From Acidobacteria bacterium RIFCSPLOWO2_12_FULL_66_21 (GTDB taxonomy: Bacteria; Acidobacteriota; Vicinamibacteria; Vicinamibacterales; 2-12-FULL-66-21), in NCBI GenBank assembly GCA_001767455.1, contig MELC01000036.1, positions 175,680 through 234,082 of the forward strand: a DNA stretch of 58,403 nt. The letters run 5' to 3'. A program made the translations under genes and the position numbers. Below the pieces are notes generated by a model. That model had not been told where the DNA came from, did no database searches, and worked only from the letters and a program-made list of their open reading frames with translations. Below are positions 25,899 to 34,881 of this stretch, piece after piece. Every line of letters starts with the position of its first letter. Position 1 is the first letter of the stretch.

Positions 25899-27318
25899 GC
25901 TGTTGTCCTTTGTGCGGGAGTGCCGCGCCAGGCACGCCCGGAGACGTCATGGCCTCGGCCGACAGGATCCGATCGAGATCGTCCGGCGCGAGCAGCCCGC
26001 GCTCGCGAGCGAGATCGCGAATCGGCCGGCCCGTCGTGACCGAGGTCTTCGCGATGTCCGCGGTCGCCGCGTAGCCGATGTAGGGGCTGAGCGCCGTCGC
26101 CAGCGCCGTGCTTCGGTCGAGGAGCTCGCGGCACCGCGCCTCGTCCGCCCGGATGCCCGCTACACAACGGTCGTTGAGCACGAGCATGGCGCTCGTCAGG
26201 ATGCGCGTGGCGTGGATGGCGTTCCAGGCGATGACCGGCATCATCACGTTCAGCTCGAGCTGTCCGGCGTCGGCGGCGGCGAGGATGGTCGCGTCGCACC
26301 CGATGACCTGGTAGCACACCTGGTTGGCCATTTCCGGGATGGACGGGTTGACCTTGCCAGGCATGATCGACGAACCGGGCTGTACGGCCGGAAGCTGGAT
26401 CTCCGCGATGCCGGCGCGCGGTCCCATGCTGAGCAGCCGCAGGTCCGAGGCGACCTTCCCGACTTCCACGGCGAGGCGCCGCAGCGCGCCAGAGTACGCG
26501 AGCACGTCGCCCATGCTCTGGGTGACGCGAAAGCGACTCGCGGCCGGACGCACCGGCATGCCGGTGATCGCGGCGAGGTTGGCCACCGCGGCTTCCGTGT
26601 AGTCGTCGCCGGCGTTCAGTCCCGTTCCGAGCGCGGTGGCGCCCAGGTTCAATTCGTGGAGCTGGCCCGACGTGCGCTCCAGCTCGCCGGCGGCGTGGCG
26701 CACGTTGGCCGCGTACCCGCCGAACTCCTGGCCGAGCGTGATCGGCACCGCGTCCTGCAGGTGCGTGCGCCCCGTCTTCAGTATCGATGCGAATTCCGCG
26801 CGTTTCGCGTCGAGCGCGTCGGCGAGGCCGCGCGCCGCCCCGGCAAGCGCGGGCAGCATCGAGAGCACCGCGAGCCGCGTCGCCGTGGGGTACACGTCGT
26901 TGGTCGACTGTCCCATGTTGACGTGATCGTTGGGATGCACGCGCGAGTACTCGCCCCGCGCGCCGCCGAGGATCTCGGCGGCGCGGTTGGCGAGCACCTC
27001 GTTGGTGTTCATGTTGTGCGACGTGCCGGCGCCGGCCTGGTACACGTCGACCACGAACTGGTCACGAAGCGCGCCACCCAGGATCTCGTCCGCGGCCCGC
27101 GCGATGGCGCCGGCGATCTTCTCGTCGAGCCGGCCGAGCGACGCGTTGGCCGTCGCGGCCGCTTTCTTGACCTGGACGGTGGCGGTCACGAGCTCCGGCG
27201 GCGCCGTCAGGCCGCTGATCGGGAAGTTCTCGACGGCCCGACGCGTCTGGATGCCGTAGTAGGCGGATTCCGGGACGCGCAGCTCACCGATGGGGTCGCG
27301 CTCGATGCGGTAACGCAT
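25699..27318 (-). CDS. aspA: Aspartate ammonia-lyase with an out-of-frame C-terminal extension
   Basis: Class II fumarase/aspartase superfamily enzyme, L-aspartate to fumarate plus ammonia. Family motifs: VYQAGAGTSHNMNTNEV, GRTHLQDAVPITLGQ, and the signature GSSIMPGKVNPSIPE, the aspartase rather than fumarase C version. Homology ends near EAMTSPGVPG (about residue 465). The remaining 70 or so residues are Gly/Arg/Ala-rich and simply read the methyltransferase gene in another frame. A one-base change near 25900-25920 would place a TGA at the GTGA start of the methyltransferase, the normal overlap. The extension therefore probably reflects a frameshift or a recent stop loss. Confidence 0.88.
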   Translation of the reverse strand: MRYRIERDPIGELRVPESAYYGIQTRRAVENFPISGLTAPPELVTATVQVKKAAATANASLGRLDEKIAGAIARAADEILGGALRDQFVVDVYQAGAGTSHNMNTNEVLANRAAEILGGARGEYSRVHPNDHVNMGQSTNDVYPTATRLAVLSMLPALAGAARGLADALDAKRAEFASILKTGRTHLQDAVPITLGQEFGGYAANVRHAAGELERTSGQLHELNLGATALGTGLNAGDDYTEAAVANLAAITGMPVRPAASRFRVTQSMGDVLAYSGALRRLAVEVGKVASDLRLLSMGPRAGIAEIQLPAVQPGSSIMPGKVNPSIPEMANQVCYQVIGCDATILAAADAGQLELNVMMPVIAWNAIHATRILTSAMLVLNDRCVAGIRADEARCRELLDRSTALATALSPYIGYAATADIAKTSVTTGRPIRDLARERGLLAPDDLDRILSAEAMTSPGVPGAALPHKGQQRDKKTEGAAAAGGGRARRRAGGGADAARPAVQAGGSRPAGGAGSRRVAAAGKDHGRPRDRRGQRRR

Positions 27319-27339
27319 GATCGCTTCAATTGTAGGACC

Positions 27340-28689
27340 TTATGCCCGGAGGATCCCAAGCGGCGGATGGGTCCGCCAGAGGCCGCGCGTGAAATCCGGA
27401 AAATCGACCGGGCCGCTCTTTCGCGCGACCGACTGTTCGCTCAGATGGACGACGGCGCTGAGCGCGGCCGCGTCGTACACGTTCATGTCGGTCGGCAGCC
27501 CCTCGCGCATGCACTTGATGAGCCGGTAATCCTCGATGTAGTCCATCCCGCCGTGCCCGGCGCCCTGCGCGTCGCCGCTGAGGTCCTTCCAGAGCGGGTG
27601 ATCGTACTCGGCGAGATAGGCCTTCATCTCCTCCCACTGATGCGCGGGGCTGCGGCCTTCGATGTAGACGCGATTGGGATAGCCGTTGAAGAGCCCCTTC
27701 GTCCCCTGCACGTGATGGATGCGGCTGTACGGCCGGGGCAGGTTCGTATCGTGGCCCACGTACATCGTCCGCCCCTTCGCCGTGCGGATCAGCGTCGAGT
27801 TCACGTCGCCGAGCACGAATTTCTCGGCGCGCTGGGGCGCGCCGTCAGGGAAATGCTCCTGCGCGTAAAGCTGCAGACCACGCGACGGGCCGCTCATCGA
27901 CACCAGGTACTCGAATCGATCGCCGCGGTTGATGTCGAGGCAGTTGGCCACCGGGCCGAGCCCGTGAGTCGGGTACAGGTTGCCGTTCTTCTTCATCGCC
28001 CACGCGCGGCGCCACAGCCCCTCTCCCTCGTTGGCGAACTTGATCCCGCGCAGATCGTGCAGGTATCCGCCCGCCGCGTGCAGGATCTCGCCGAACAGGC
28101 CCTGCCGCACCATGTTGAACACCAGCATCTCGGGCCTGTCGTAGTTGCAGTTCTCCATCATCACGCAGTGCTTCCGGTGCTTCTCCGCGTGCTCGACGAG
28201 CGCCCAGCAGCCCTCGATCGACGTCGCCGCGGGCACTTCGGTCGCGGCGTGCTTGCCGTTCTTCATGGCCGCCGTGCACACCGGGACGTGCCACTCCCAC
28301 GGCGTCGACGTGAACACGAGGTCCAGGTCCTCGGTGTCGCACAGCCGCTCGAAGTCGCGCGGCCCGCGCGAGTAACCGGCCGGCTCCGGCTGTCCCGCAT
28401 CGGTCACCGCCTTCTGCATCGCCTTCACTTTGTCGTCCACGATGTCGCAGATGGCGGCGATGCGGACGCCGGGCACGTGCAGGAAGTTGCGGACGTGGGA
28501 CGAGCCTTGACCGCCGACGCCGACCATCCCAATCCGGACCTCTTTCATCGGGGCCGCCGCGAACGGGGCCGCGGAGGCCCGCTGGGCCGCGGCCGGTTCT
28601 GCCGCCTTCGTGCCGTCCGCCGCCAGCGACGCGCCAATCAACGCCCCCGCCGCGCGCATGAAGTTCCGTCGTCCGGTATCAACAGCCAT
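27340..28689 (-). CDS. Tat-exported Gfo/Idh/MocA-family protein, GH109-like
   Basis: 449 residues. Twin-arginine signal at the N-terminus (TGRRNFMRAAGALIGASLA). NAD-binding fold GMVGVGGQGSSHVRN, then EVPAATSIEGCWALVEHAEK and MMENCNYDRPEMLVFNMVRQ, which resembles the GH109 alpha-N-acetylgalactosaminidase branch of the family; those enzymes use tightly bound NAD and hydrolyse GalNAc glycosides. The assignment to GH109 rather than a plain oxidoreductase is from motif resemblance only. It lies next to a galactokinase/symporter operon on the same strand, which suits a galactose or GalNAc theme. Confidence 0.8.
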   Translation of the reverse strand: MAVDTGRRNFMRAAGALIGASLAADGTKAAEPAAAQRASAAPFAAAPMKEVRIGMVGVGGQGSSHVRNFLHVPGVRIAAICDIVDDKVKAMQKAVTDAGQPEPAGYSRGPRDFERLCDTEDLDLVFTSTPWEWHVPVCTAAMKNGKHAATEVPAATSIEGCWALVEHAEKHRKHCVMMENCNYDRPEMLVFNMVRQGLFGEILHAAGGYLHDLRGIKFANEGEGLWRRAWAMKKNGNLYPTHGLGPVANCLDINRGDRFEYLVSMSGPSRGLQLYAQEHFPDGAPQRAEKFVLGDVNSTLIRTAKGRTMYVGHDTNLPRPYSRIHHVQGTKGLFNGYPNRVYIEGRSPAHQWEEMKAYLAEYDHPLWKDLSGDAQGAGHGGMDYIEDYRLIKCMREGLPTDMNVYDAAALSAVVHLSEQSVARKSGPVDFPDFTRGLWRTHPPLGILRA

Positions 28690-28711
28690 GAAAGTTCTCC
28701 TCTATCGTAGC

Positions 28712-28910
28712 TCGCAGCCGGCAGCAGGCAGCTGGCAGTGGATCAGCATGCAGCTGGCGGCAGGCAGCAGGCAGTGTATCCCGCTGTGAAGCTTCAGCGT
28801 GACGGCGTGATCCACTGCCAGCTGCCAGCTGCGTGCTGCCAGCTTACAGCCTGATCCGCTGCTCGCTGCCAGCTGCCTGCTCCAAGCTACTCGCCGGCTC
28901 ACTGCCTACT
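28712..28910. repeat. Low-complexity CAGCTGGCAGCAGGC-type repeat
   Basis: About 200 bp of degenerate GCAGGCAGC, CTGCCAGCT and GCTGGCAG units in both orientations, able to pair extensively. No coding frame. It separates the GH109-like gene from the galactokinase gene. Confidence 0.75.
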
Positions 28911-28912
28911 GC

Positions 28913-30232
28913 CTACTGTCCCCCGTCAACGCGTAGCGCAGCCGGCCCCGGCCGCGTGACCAGGAACGCCGCGCGCTCGGCGGCGTCCTGGAACTGCCTG
29001 CGGTAGACGGCGGCCCATTCGTCCGCGAACCGCGCCGCGTCCGTGGCGGGCACGAGCGCCCACACGCTGCCGCCGAACCCGGCGCCGAAGGCCGAGGCCG
29101 CGATTGCGCCGAGGCGGCGCGCCGACCGGGCGAGCTCGATCGTCTCCGGCACCTGGTTGCCGAGCCCGCGTTCGGCGAGCGCCTGGGAGCGATCCGCGAT
29201 CTCTCCGAGCGCGCTCAGGTCCCCGCGTGCGAGCGCGCCGGCCGCCGCGGGGACGAGCGTGTCGCTCTCCTCGATGAACTGGTCCAGGCGCGCGGTGAGC
29301 GCCCCGGCATCCTGCGTGCGGGAGATCGCGTCGCGCAGCCGGGCGGCTGCATCCGGAGCGCTGGAGAGCGCGTCGGCCAGCACCGGATCGTCGCGGCCCG
29401 ACGAGGTCCGCCAGACATCGAGCATCCGCTGGACGGCGCCGGTGGCGTCGTTGTAGCGCACCAGTGCCGACCCCGTCTTGCTCGCCCTGACCCCGCTGAC
29501 GCCGATCGCGAAGACCAGCGCAGGATCGAGCGGCACGGTCCGCTCGCGGCGCACGGGCCGGAACGCATACTGGGCCAGGGAGCCCGCCTCGCTGCACAGG
29601 ATCGCCGTGTGGTCTTCGCTGCCGCCGCTGGTGCCGACGCCGCGGTCGCCCGCGAGCGGCCCGAAGCCCTGGCCGTTCTCGACCGCCGCGAGGTACGCGG
29701 CGAGCGCTTCCCGGCCCGCGAAGACCTCCGCCGCCGCCGGATCGCGCTCCAGGCCGTTGACGTCGGCCAGCACGAGGAACAGCGCAATCATCATCGCGCT
29801 CGAGCTGCTCATGCCGGCCGCGCGCGGCAGATCGCTCGTGAGCACGACGTCCGCGCCGCGGCGCGCGTTCGAAAAGTCACGGGCCACACGGCGCGCGACC
29901 GTCATGACGTAGTTCGCCCACCCGCTCGGTGGAACGGACAAGGCGGGATCGAGGGCGGCCGTCACGATCGATCCGGCGCGCAGATCGCGAATCACGATCT
30001 GCCCGTCGTCTCGCGGCGTCGCGATCAGGCAGAACCCGTACTCGACGGCGCAGACGAGACTGCGTCCGCCCGCGTAGTCGGTGTGCTTGCCGAGCACCTC
30101 GATGCGGCCGGGAACGAACCAGCAGCGCCCCGGTCCGCCGGCGGCGGACCGCAGCTCTTCGAAGATGCGCGCCTTCGCCGCGGCGCCTGCCGGGCTCATG
30201 CCCGCCCGCTCGAGAGCGGTGGCAATCGTCAT
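28913..30232 (-). CDS. galK: Galactokinase-like GHMP kinase
   Basis: 439 residues. N-terminal sugar-binding motif FVPGRIEVLGKHTDYAGG, a divergent form of the galactokinase signature (GRVNLIGEHTDY), and the ATP loop AAGMSSSSAMMIA. The C-terminal part has the third GHMP motif (FGAGFGGSVWALV). It should phosphorylate galactose or a close relative (GalNAc) at O1. The start overlaps the nucleotidyltransferase stop by 4 nt, so kinase and nucleotidyltransferase are coupled, a salvage-type arrangement. The substrate is not certain because the recognition loop departs from GalK. Confidence 0.82.
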   Translation of the reverse strand: MTIATALERAGMSPAGAAAKARIFEELRSAAGGPGRCWFVPGRIEVLGKHTDYAGGRSLVCAVEYGFCLIATPRDDGQIVIRDLRAGSIVTAALDPALSVPPSGWANYVMTVARRVARDFSNARRGADVVLTSDLPRAAGMSSSSAMMIALFLVLADVNGLERDPAAAEVFAGREALAAYLAAVENGQGFGPLAGDRGVGTSGGSEDHTAILCSEAGSLAQYAFRPVRRERTVPLDPALVFAIGVSGVRASKTGSALVRYNDATGAVQRMLDVWRTSSGRDDPVLADALSSAPDAAARLRDAISRTQDAGALTARLDQFIEESDTLVPAAAGALARGDLSALGEIADRSQALAERGLGNQVPETIELARSARRLGAIAASAFGAGFGGSVWALVPATDAARFADEWAAVYRRQFQDAAERAAFLVTRPGPAALRVDGGQ

Positions 30233-31035
30233 GGGCGCGGATCGATTCCAGCCAGGCGGCGCCCGACTTCGGGAATGTCTCCGCGCCGTGACAGATCGAG
30301 CACCCCGGCGTCGATCGGAACCGTTTGAAACCGCAGCCCCATCACGCGCACCGCGTGACGGACGGCGTTCGGCAGCTCGACCTCGCCGCGCTCGGACGGA
30401 GCCACGTCGCGGCAGGCGCTGAAAATGGACGCGTCGAAGCGCCAGCAGTTCATGCTGACCGCGAAGTTGTCGCCGAAAGACGCCGCGGTCGCCTCGTCCG
30501 GCTTTTCGATGATGTCCAGCAGCCGGCCGTCCTGCGCAATCCGCAGGATGGCAAAGGCGCGCACGCGAACGGGATCGATGTTGCTCTGGCGGATGAGCGC
30601 GAGCCGACGGAACGCGGGAAGACCGGGCCCGTCGAGCGCGGCCAACGCCTCGAAGACACCGGCGGGGTAGTAGTTGTCGGAGTTCAGCACCAGGAATGGA
30701 TCGACGCCGGCAAACGGCCGCGCCGCCAGGACGGCGTTGGCGGTGCCGAGCGGCCGCTCCTGGACGGCGAACCTGACGCGCACGCGCTCGGGCGGCCGCT
30801 CCTGCGTGTAATACCGTCGCATCACCTCGTCGTCGGGCCCGACGACCAGACAGACATCGAGACAGCCCGCGTCGGCAAGGGCACTCAGGACGTAATCGAG
30901 GAAGGGACGGCGAAACGGAATCATGCTCTTCAGCCCCGCGTCCGCCATGGCCGCCTGCTCGAGGTCGAGCGCAACGGAGCGGTCGTGCCGCTGCATGCGC
31001 GTGCCGCGGCCGCGCGCGAGCACGACGGCCTTCAT
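30229..31035 (-). CDS. Sugar-1-phosphate nucleotidyltransferase
   Basis: 268 residues. NTP-transferase fold: MKAVVLARGRGTRMQR (a variant of the AGGxGTRL loop), Lys in LKSMIPFRRPFLDYVLSALA, FLVLNSDNYYP with the metal Asp, and IIEKPDE. Short UTP/dTTP-type relatives make NDP-sugars from sugar-1-phosphates. Placed between a Na+/solute symporter (4-nt overlap) and a galactokinase (4-nt overlap), it likely activates the kinase product. An in-frame extension upstream overlaps the symporter gene antigenically and was rejected in favour of the ATG at 31035. Confidence 0.85.
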   Translation of the reverse strand: MKAVVLARGRGTRMQRHDRSVALDLEQAAMADAGLKSMIPFRRPFLDYVLSALADAGCLDVCLVVGPDDEVMRRYYTQERPPERVRVRFAVQERPLGTANAVLAARPFAGVDPFLVLNSDNYYPAGVFEALAALDGPGLPAFRRLALIRQSNIDPVRVRAFAILRIAQDGRLLDIIEKPDEATAASFGDNFAVSMNCWRFDASIFSACRDVAPSERGEVELPNAVRHAVRVMGLRFQTVPIDAGVLDLSRRGDIPEVGRRLAGIDPRP

Positions 31036-32804
31036 GTCAGCGTCTCGGCCCGCCAGACACGGGGGACGATTCGCGCGAGCCCGAGTCCGCTTGCGACGAA
31101 CGCGGCCAGCCACATTGCGGCCTGCGCGCGATGCCCGTAGAGGAGCGTTCCGGCGCCGAACAGCGCCGAGTAGATGAAGGTGCAGCCGAGCACCCAGCCG
31201 GCGAGCGCGTGCGGCAGGCTGTCTGGCGAGGGGGGCAGGCCGGTCTCGGCGCGCACGGAGGTCCAGCCAGGACCCGCGGGACGCACGAGCTTGTAGAAGG
31301 ACACCAGCGTGGCCCGGTCGGTCGCCGGACCCAGGAACGCGACGGTCACCCAGGTCACCGTGGTGACCGCGACCGACACCAGCAGCGCGATGTGCGACGG
31401 GATGGCCGCGCCGTTCCTCGCGGCGACCGCGAATCCAAGCGCGACGGCGAACGACGACACCATCGCGGCAATCTCGCTCCAGGCGTTGACGCGCCACCAG
31501 AACCATCGCAGGAGGTAAATCGATCCCGTCCCCGCGCCGATCGACATGAGCAGCTCGAACGCCTGGCGGGCGGAATCGAGGACGAAGGTCAGGAGCGCCG
31601 CGGCCAGCATCAGCAGGCCGGTGACGAGGCGGCCGACCGCCACGTAATGCCTTTCAGGCGCGCCCGATCGCACGAAGCGCCGGTACACGTCGTGAACGAG
31701 GTACGACGTGCCCCAGTTGAGATGCGTCGACAGCGTCGACACATACGCGGCCAGCATGCCCGCGATCATGAGCCCCATGAACCCCGCGGGCAGGAACGTC
31801 AGCATCGCGGGATACGCCATGTCGTGGCCGATGAGCCCTGGATCCACCCACGGCAGCGTGCGCGCGATGTCGGAGAGGTTCGGGAAGACGAGCATCGACG
31901 ACAGCGCGACGATGATCCACGGCCACGGCCGCAGCGCGTAGTGCGCGACGTTGAAGAAGAAGGTGCCGGCGAGCGCGTCGCGCTCGCTGCGCGAGGCGAG
32001 CATGCGCTGCGCGATATAGCTGCCGCCGCCCGGCTCCGCTCCCGGATACCAGACGGACCACCATTGCACGGTGAGGGGCACGATCAGGATCGACAGGGTG
32101 AGGCTCCAGTCGCTGAAATCCGGCAGCAGGGCCAGCGTCGAGGCAGGCGTGTGCTGGAGGAGGCCCGAGAGACCGCCGACCTCGGGGCGGCCGAGCGCGA
32201 ACCAGGCCGCCGCGAACGACCCGGTCATCGCGATGCCGAACTGAATGAAGTCGGTCACCATGACGCCCCACAACCCCGAGGTGGCCGCGAACGCCACGTT
32301 GAGAATCGCGCAGACAATCAGCGTGCGCGGCATCGGCCAGGCGAGCAGGACGTTGGCAATCTTCGCGGCGGCCAGGTTCACCGCGGCCATGATCACGCAG
32401 TTGAAGAACAGCCCGAGGTAGACGGCGCGAAACGCGCGCACGAGGCTCGCGGGACGGCCGGAATAGCGAATCTCGTAGAACTCGAGATCCGTCAGGACGC
32501 GCGAGCGCCGCCACAGCCGCGCGTAGAAGAAGACAGTCGTCATCCCGGTCAGGAGGAACGCCCACCACAGCCAGTTCTGCGCGACGCCGTGTTCGCGCAC
32601 GAGGTTCGTGACCAGGTTGGGCGTGTCGGTGCTGAAGGTCGTGGCCACCATCGACACGCCGATGAGCCACCACGGGGCGGATCGCCCGGACGCGAAGAAC
32701 TCGGCGCTGCTGGACCCCGCCCGCCGCGCCAGCAGGACGGCCGGAATGAAGGACACCACGATCGACAGCGCCACAATCGTCCAGTCGAGCGGCGTGATAG
32801 TCAT
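31032..32804 (-). CDS. Sodium:solute symporter (SSS/SLC5 family)
   Basis: About 590 residues with 13 or more hydrophobic segments. It starts MTITPLDWTIVALSIVVSFI, has the early helix 1-2 pattern RRAGSSSAEFFASGRSAPWW and SMVATTFSTDTPNLVTNL, typical of SSS transporters for sugars and related solutes. In an operon with a sugar nucleotidyltransferase and a galactokinase, it is probably the uptake system for that sugar. It is transcribed divergently from the fumarase gene with 27 bp between starts. Confidence 0.9.
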   Translation of the reverse strand: MTITPLDWTIVALSIVVSFIPAVLLARRAGSSSAEFFASGRSAPWWLIGVSMVATTFSTDTPNLVTNLVREHGVAQNWLWWAFLLTGMTTVFFYARLWRRSRVLTDLEFYEIRYSGRPASLVRAFRAVYLGLFFNCVIMAAVNLAAAKIANVLLAWPMPRTLIVCAILNVAFAATSGLWGVMVTDFIQFGIAMTGSFAAAWFALGRPEVGGLSGLLQHTPASTLALLPDFSDWSLTLSILIVPLTVQWWSVWYPGAEPGGGSYIAQRMLASRSERDALAGTFFFNVAHYALRPWPWIIVALSSMLVFPNLSDIARTLPWVDPGLIGHDMAYPAMLTFLPAGFMGLMIAGMLAAYVSTLSTHLNWGTSYLVHDVYRRFVRSGAPERHYVAVGRLVTGLLMLAAALLTFVLDSARQAFELLMSIGAGTGSIYLLRWFWWRVNAWSEIAAMVSSFAVALGFAVAARNGAAIPSHIALLVSVAVTTVTWVTVAFLGPATDRATLVSFYKLVRPAGPGWTSVRAETGLPPSPDSLPHALAGWVLGCTFIYSALFGAGTLLYGHRAQAAMWLAAFVASGLGLARIVPRVWRAETLT

Positions 32805-32816
32805 CGCGGCCCGAGT

Positions 32817-32824
32817 AGTATACT
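32817..32824. promoter_or_regulatory. Palindromic minus-10 (AGTATACT) of a bidirectional promoter
   Basis: The 27-bp gap between the symporter ATG (32804, minus) and the fumarase ATG (32832, plus) contains the perfect palindrome AGTATACT. It presents TATACT to both strands. The distance to the start codon is 7 nt on the plus side and 12 nt on the minus side, so the fumarase message would be leaderless and the symporter message nearly so. Confidence 0.6.
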
Positions 32825-32831
32825 TTTCCCC

Positions 32832-34406
32832 ATGCTTCCTGCATTTTTCGACAGCATCGTCGCTCTTATTACGCGTACTTCCACCGACTTGCCTCCCGAC
32901 GTCCGCGCGGCCATGTCCCACGCGGTCGGCGCCGAGGAGGCAGCCACGCGCGCCGGCCAGGCGCTGAACATCATCGCGCAGAACATCGACCAGGCGGCCT
33001 CGTGCGAGGCGCCGATCTGCCAGGACACCGGCATGCCGACCTTCGAGGTGAAGGTGCCGGTGGGCGCGAACCAGATCTGGATGCGCGCGCGCATCCGCGA
33101 GGCGATCGCGGAGGTCACCACGCGCGGCAAGCTGCGTCCGAACTCCGTCGATTCGATCACCGGCGAGAACTCCGGCGACAATCTCGGACCGGGCATGCCG
33201 ATCGTCCACTTCGAGCAGTGGGAGCAGCCGGACGTCGAGGTCAAGCTGATTCTCAAGGGAGGCGGCTGCGAGAACACCAACACGCAGTACGCGCTGCCCG
33301 CCGATCTCGATCATCTGGGCCGCGCCGACCGTTCGCTCGAAGGCGTCCGCAAGTGCATCCTGCACGCGGTGTGGAAGGCGCAGGGCAAGGGGTGCAGCCC
33401 CGGCGCGCTCGGCGTCTGCATCGGCGGGGACCGCACCGCGGGCTATCTTCACGCGAAGGAGCAGTTGTTCCGGACGCTCGACGACGTGAATCCCGATCCG
33501 CGTCTCGCGGAGCTCGAGGCGTCCGTCATGAATGAAGCCAACCAGCTCTCGATCGGGCCGATGGGCTTCAGCGGCCAGACATCGCTCATCGGCTGCAAGA
33601 TCGGCGTGTTGAACCGGCTGCCGGCGTGCTACTTCGTATCGGTCGCGTACGACTGCTGGGCGTTCCGCCGGCTTGGCGTCCGCCTCGACGCGACGTCAGG
33701 CGCGATCACATCGTGGTTGTATCGCGAAGGCACCACGCCGTCGGCGCCGATGCTCGCCCCTGAGCTCGTGGCCGCGGGGTTCCCGCGCACCGGCCGGGAA
33801 GTGTCACTCCAGGCGCCCATCACCGAGGAGCAGGTGCGCTCGCTCGAGGTCGGCGACATCGTCCTGATCTCCGGCCGCATGTTCACCGGGCGCGACGCGG
33901 TGCACTCCTATTTGATGACGCACGAGCCGCCGGTCGATCTCCGCGGCGGCGTGCTGTACCACTGCGGCCCGGTCGCGGTGAAGGAGACGGGTCAGGCGCT
34001 TGCCGTGCCGAAGCCGCAAAGCGGCGAAGGCGGGTCGGGTTGGAAGATCACGGCGGCAGGTCCGACGACGAGCATTCGAGAGGAGCCGTACCAGGCGGAG
34101 GTGATCAAGCGGTACGGCATCAGGGCGATCATCGGGAAGGGCGGCATGGGCGCGAGGACGCTCGCCGGATTGCAGGAGTCAGGCGCGGTGTACCTGAACG
34201 CCATCGGCGGCGCCGCCCAGTTCTACGCCCGCTGCATCGAGCGCGTCGAAGGCGTGTCGTTGCTCGAGTTCGGCACACCCGAAGCGATGTGGCACCTCCA
34301 GGTGCGCGATTTCCCCGCGATCGTCACGATGGACGCGCACGGGAACAGCCTCCACAAGACGGTGGAGGCGCAGTCGGGCGAGATTCTCGACACGTTGAAG
34401 CGGTAG
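32832..34406 (+). CDS. Class I (iron-sulfur) fumarate hydratase
   Basis: 524 residues, a single-chain FumA/B-type hydro-lyase with fused alpha and beta parts. The alpha part has C63 in ICQDTGMP, GGGCEN and SLIGCKIG, the likely 4Fe-4S ligands; the beta part has GDIVLISGRMFTGRDAVH and AIIGKGGMG. It interconverts fumarate and malate; L(+)-tartrate dehydratase is the close alternative. The nearby aspA also makes fumarate. The ATG follows a TATACT box by 7 nt with no Shine-Dalgarno. Confidence 0.92.
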   Translation: MLPAFFDSIVALITRTSTDLPPDVRAAMSHAVGAEEAATRAGQALNIIAQNIDQAASCEAPICQDTGMPTFEVKVPVGANQIWMRARIREAIAEVTTRGKLRPNSVDSITGENSGDNLGPGMPIVHFEQWEQPDVEVKLILKGGGCENTNTQYALPADLDHLGRADRSLEGVRKCILHAVWKAQGKGCSPGALGVCIGGDRTAGYLHAKEQLFRTLDDVNPDPRLAELEASVMNEANQLSIGPMGFSGQTSLIGCKIGVLNRLPACYFVSVAYDCWAFRRLGVRLDATSGAITSWLYREGTTPSAPMLAPELVAAGFPRTGREVSLQAPITEEQVRSLEVGDIVLISGRMFTGRDAVHSYLMTHEPPVDLRGGVLYHCGPVAVKETGQALAVPKPQSGEGGSGWKITAAGPTTSIREEPYQAEVIKRYGIRAIIGKGGMGARTLAGLQESGAVYLNAIGGAAQFYARCIERVEGVSLLEFGTPEAMWHLQVRDFPAIVTMDAHGNSLHKTVEAQSGEILDTLKR

Positions 34407-34439
34407 CGGAGGTCAGGACGGCGTAGCAAGTCTGGACGA

Positions 34440-34785
34440 ATGAAGCCATATGCGAGCTTCGATGAGTCCCTGAAGGATCAGAGCCCCGGCAATCGAGCGA
34501 TCAGTCGTGCTTCGGCGGTTTGTGAAACGCACCGAACCCCGGTTGACGGAAGCCGTGAAGTGGGGAAACGGGTGCTGGATCGGCAGCCACGGTCCCGTGG
34601 CGTACGTTTACGCCGCGACGGGATACGTGCAGTTCGGTTTCTTCAGGGGATCGTCCCTGCGCGATCCGAGAGGATTGCTCGAAGGCACCGGACAGTACGT
34701 GCGGCACACGAAGGTCCATGACGCTTCAGAAATCGATCAGCAGGCGTTTGCGTCGCTGCTCAGGCAAGCTGCGGGCGCGCGCTGA
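34440..34785 (+). pseudogene. DUF1801-family protein broken by a +1 frameshift
   Basis: The first frame from ATG 34440 encodes MKPYASFDESLKDQSPGNRA, which looks like the normal N-terminus of a DUF1801 protein. The rest (VLRRFVKRTEPRLTEAVKWG, then NGCWIG and VQFGFFRGSSL) is in another frame from about 34504. Removing one base near 34497-34503 would join the two into one protein of about 114 residues. A GTG at 34507 might still start a 92-residue product. It is either a real pseudogene or a single-base sequencing error. Confidence 0.75.
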
Positions 34786-34881
34786 TCGCGTCCGGCCGAT
34801 CTCACGAAAATCTCACAACCCGCTCACGCGCCGCTGAGGACTTCCGCAGCCCGGAAGCCGAGACTTGCTGCGGAGTTGATC

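Noticed and set aside
30229-31506. Longer nucleotidyltransferase with an extra 150 N-terminal residues
   Set aside because: The extra part is out-of-frame symporter sequence; the NTP-binding loop begins at ATG 31035.
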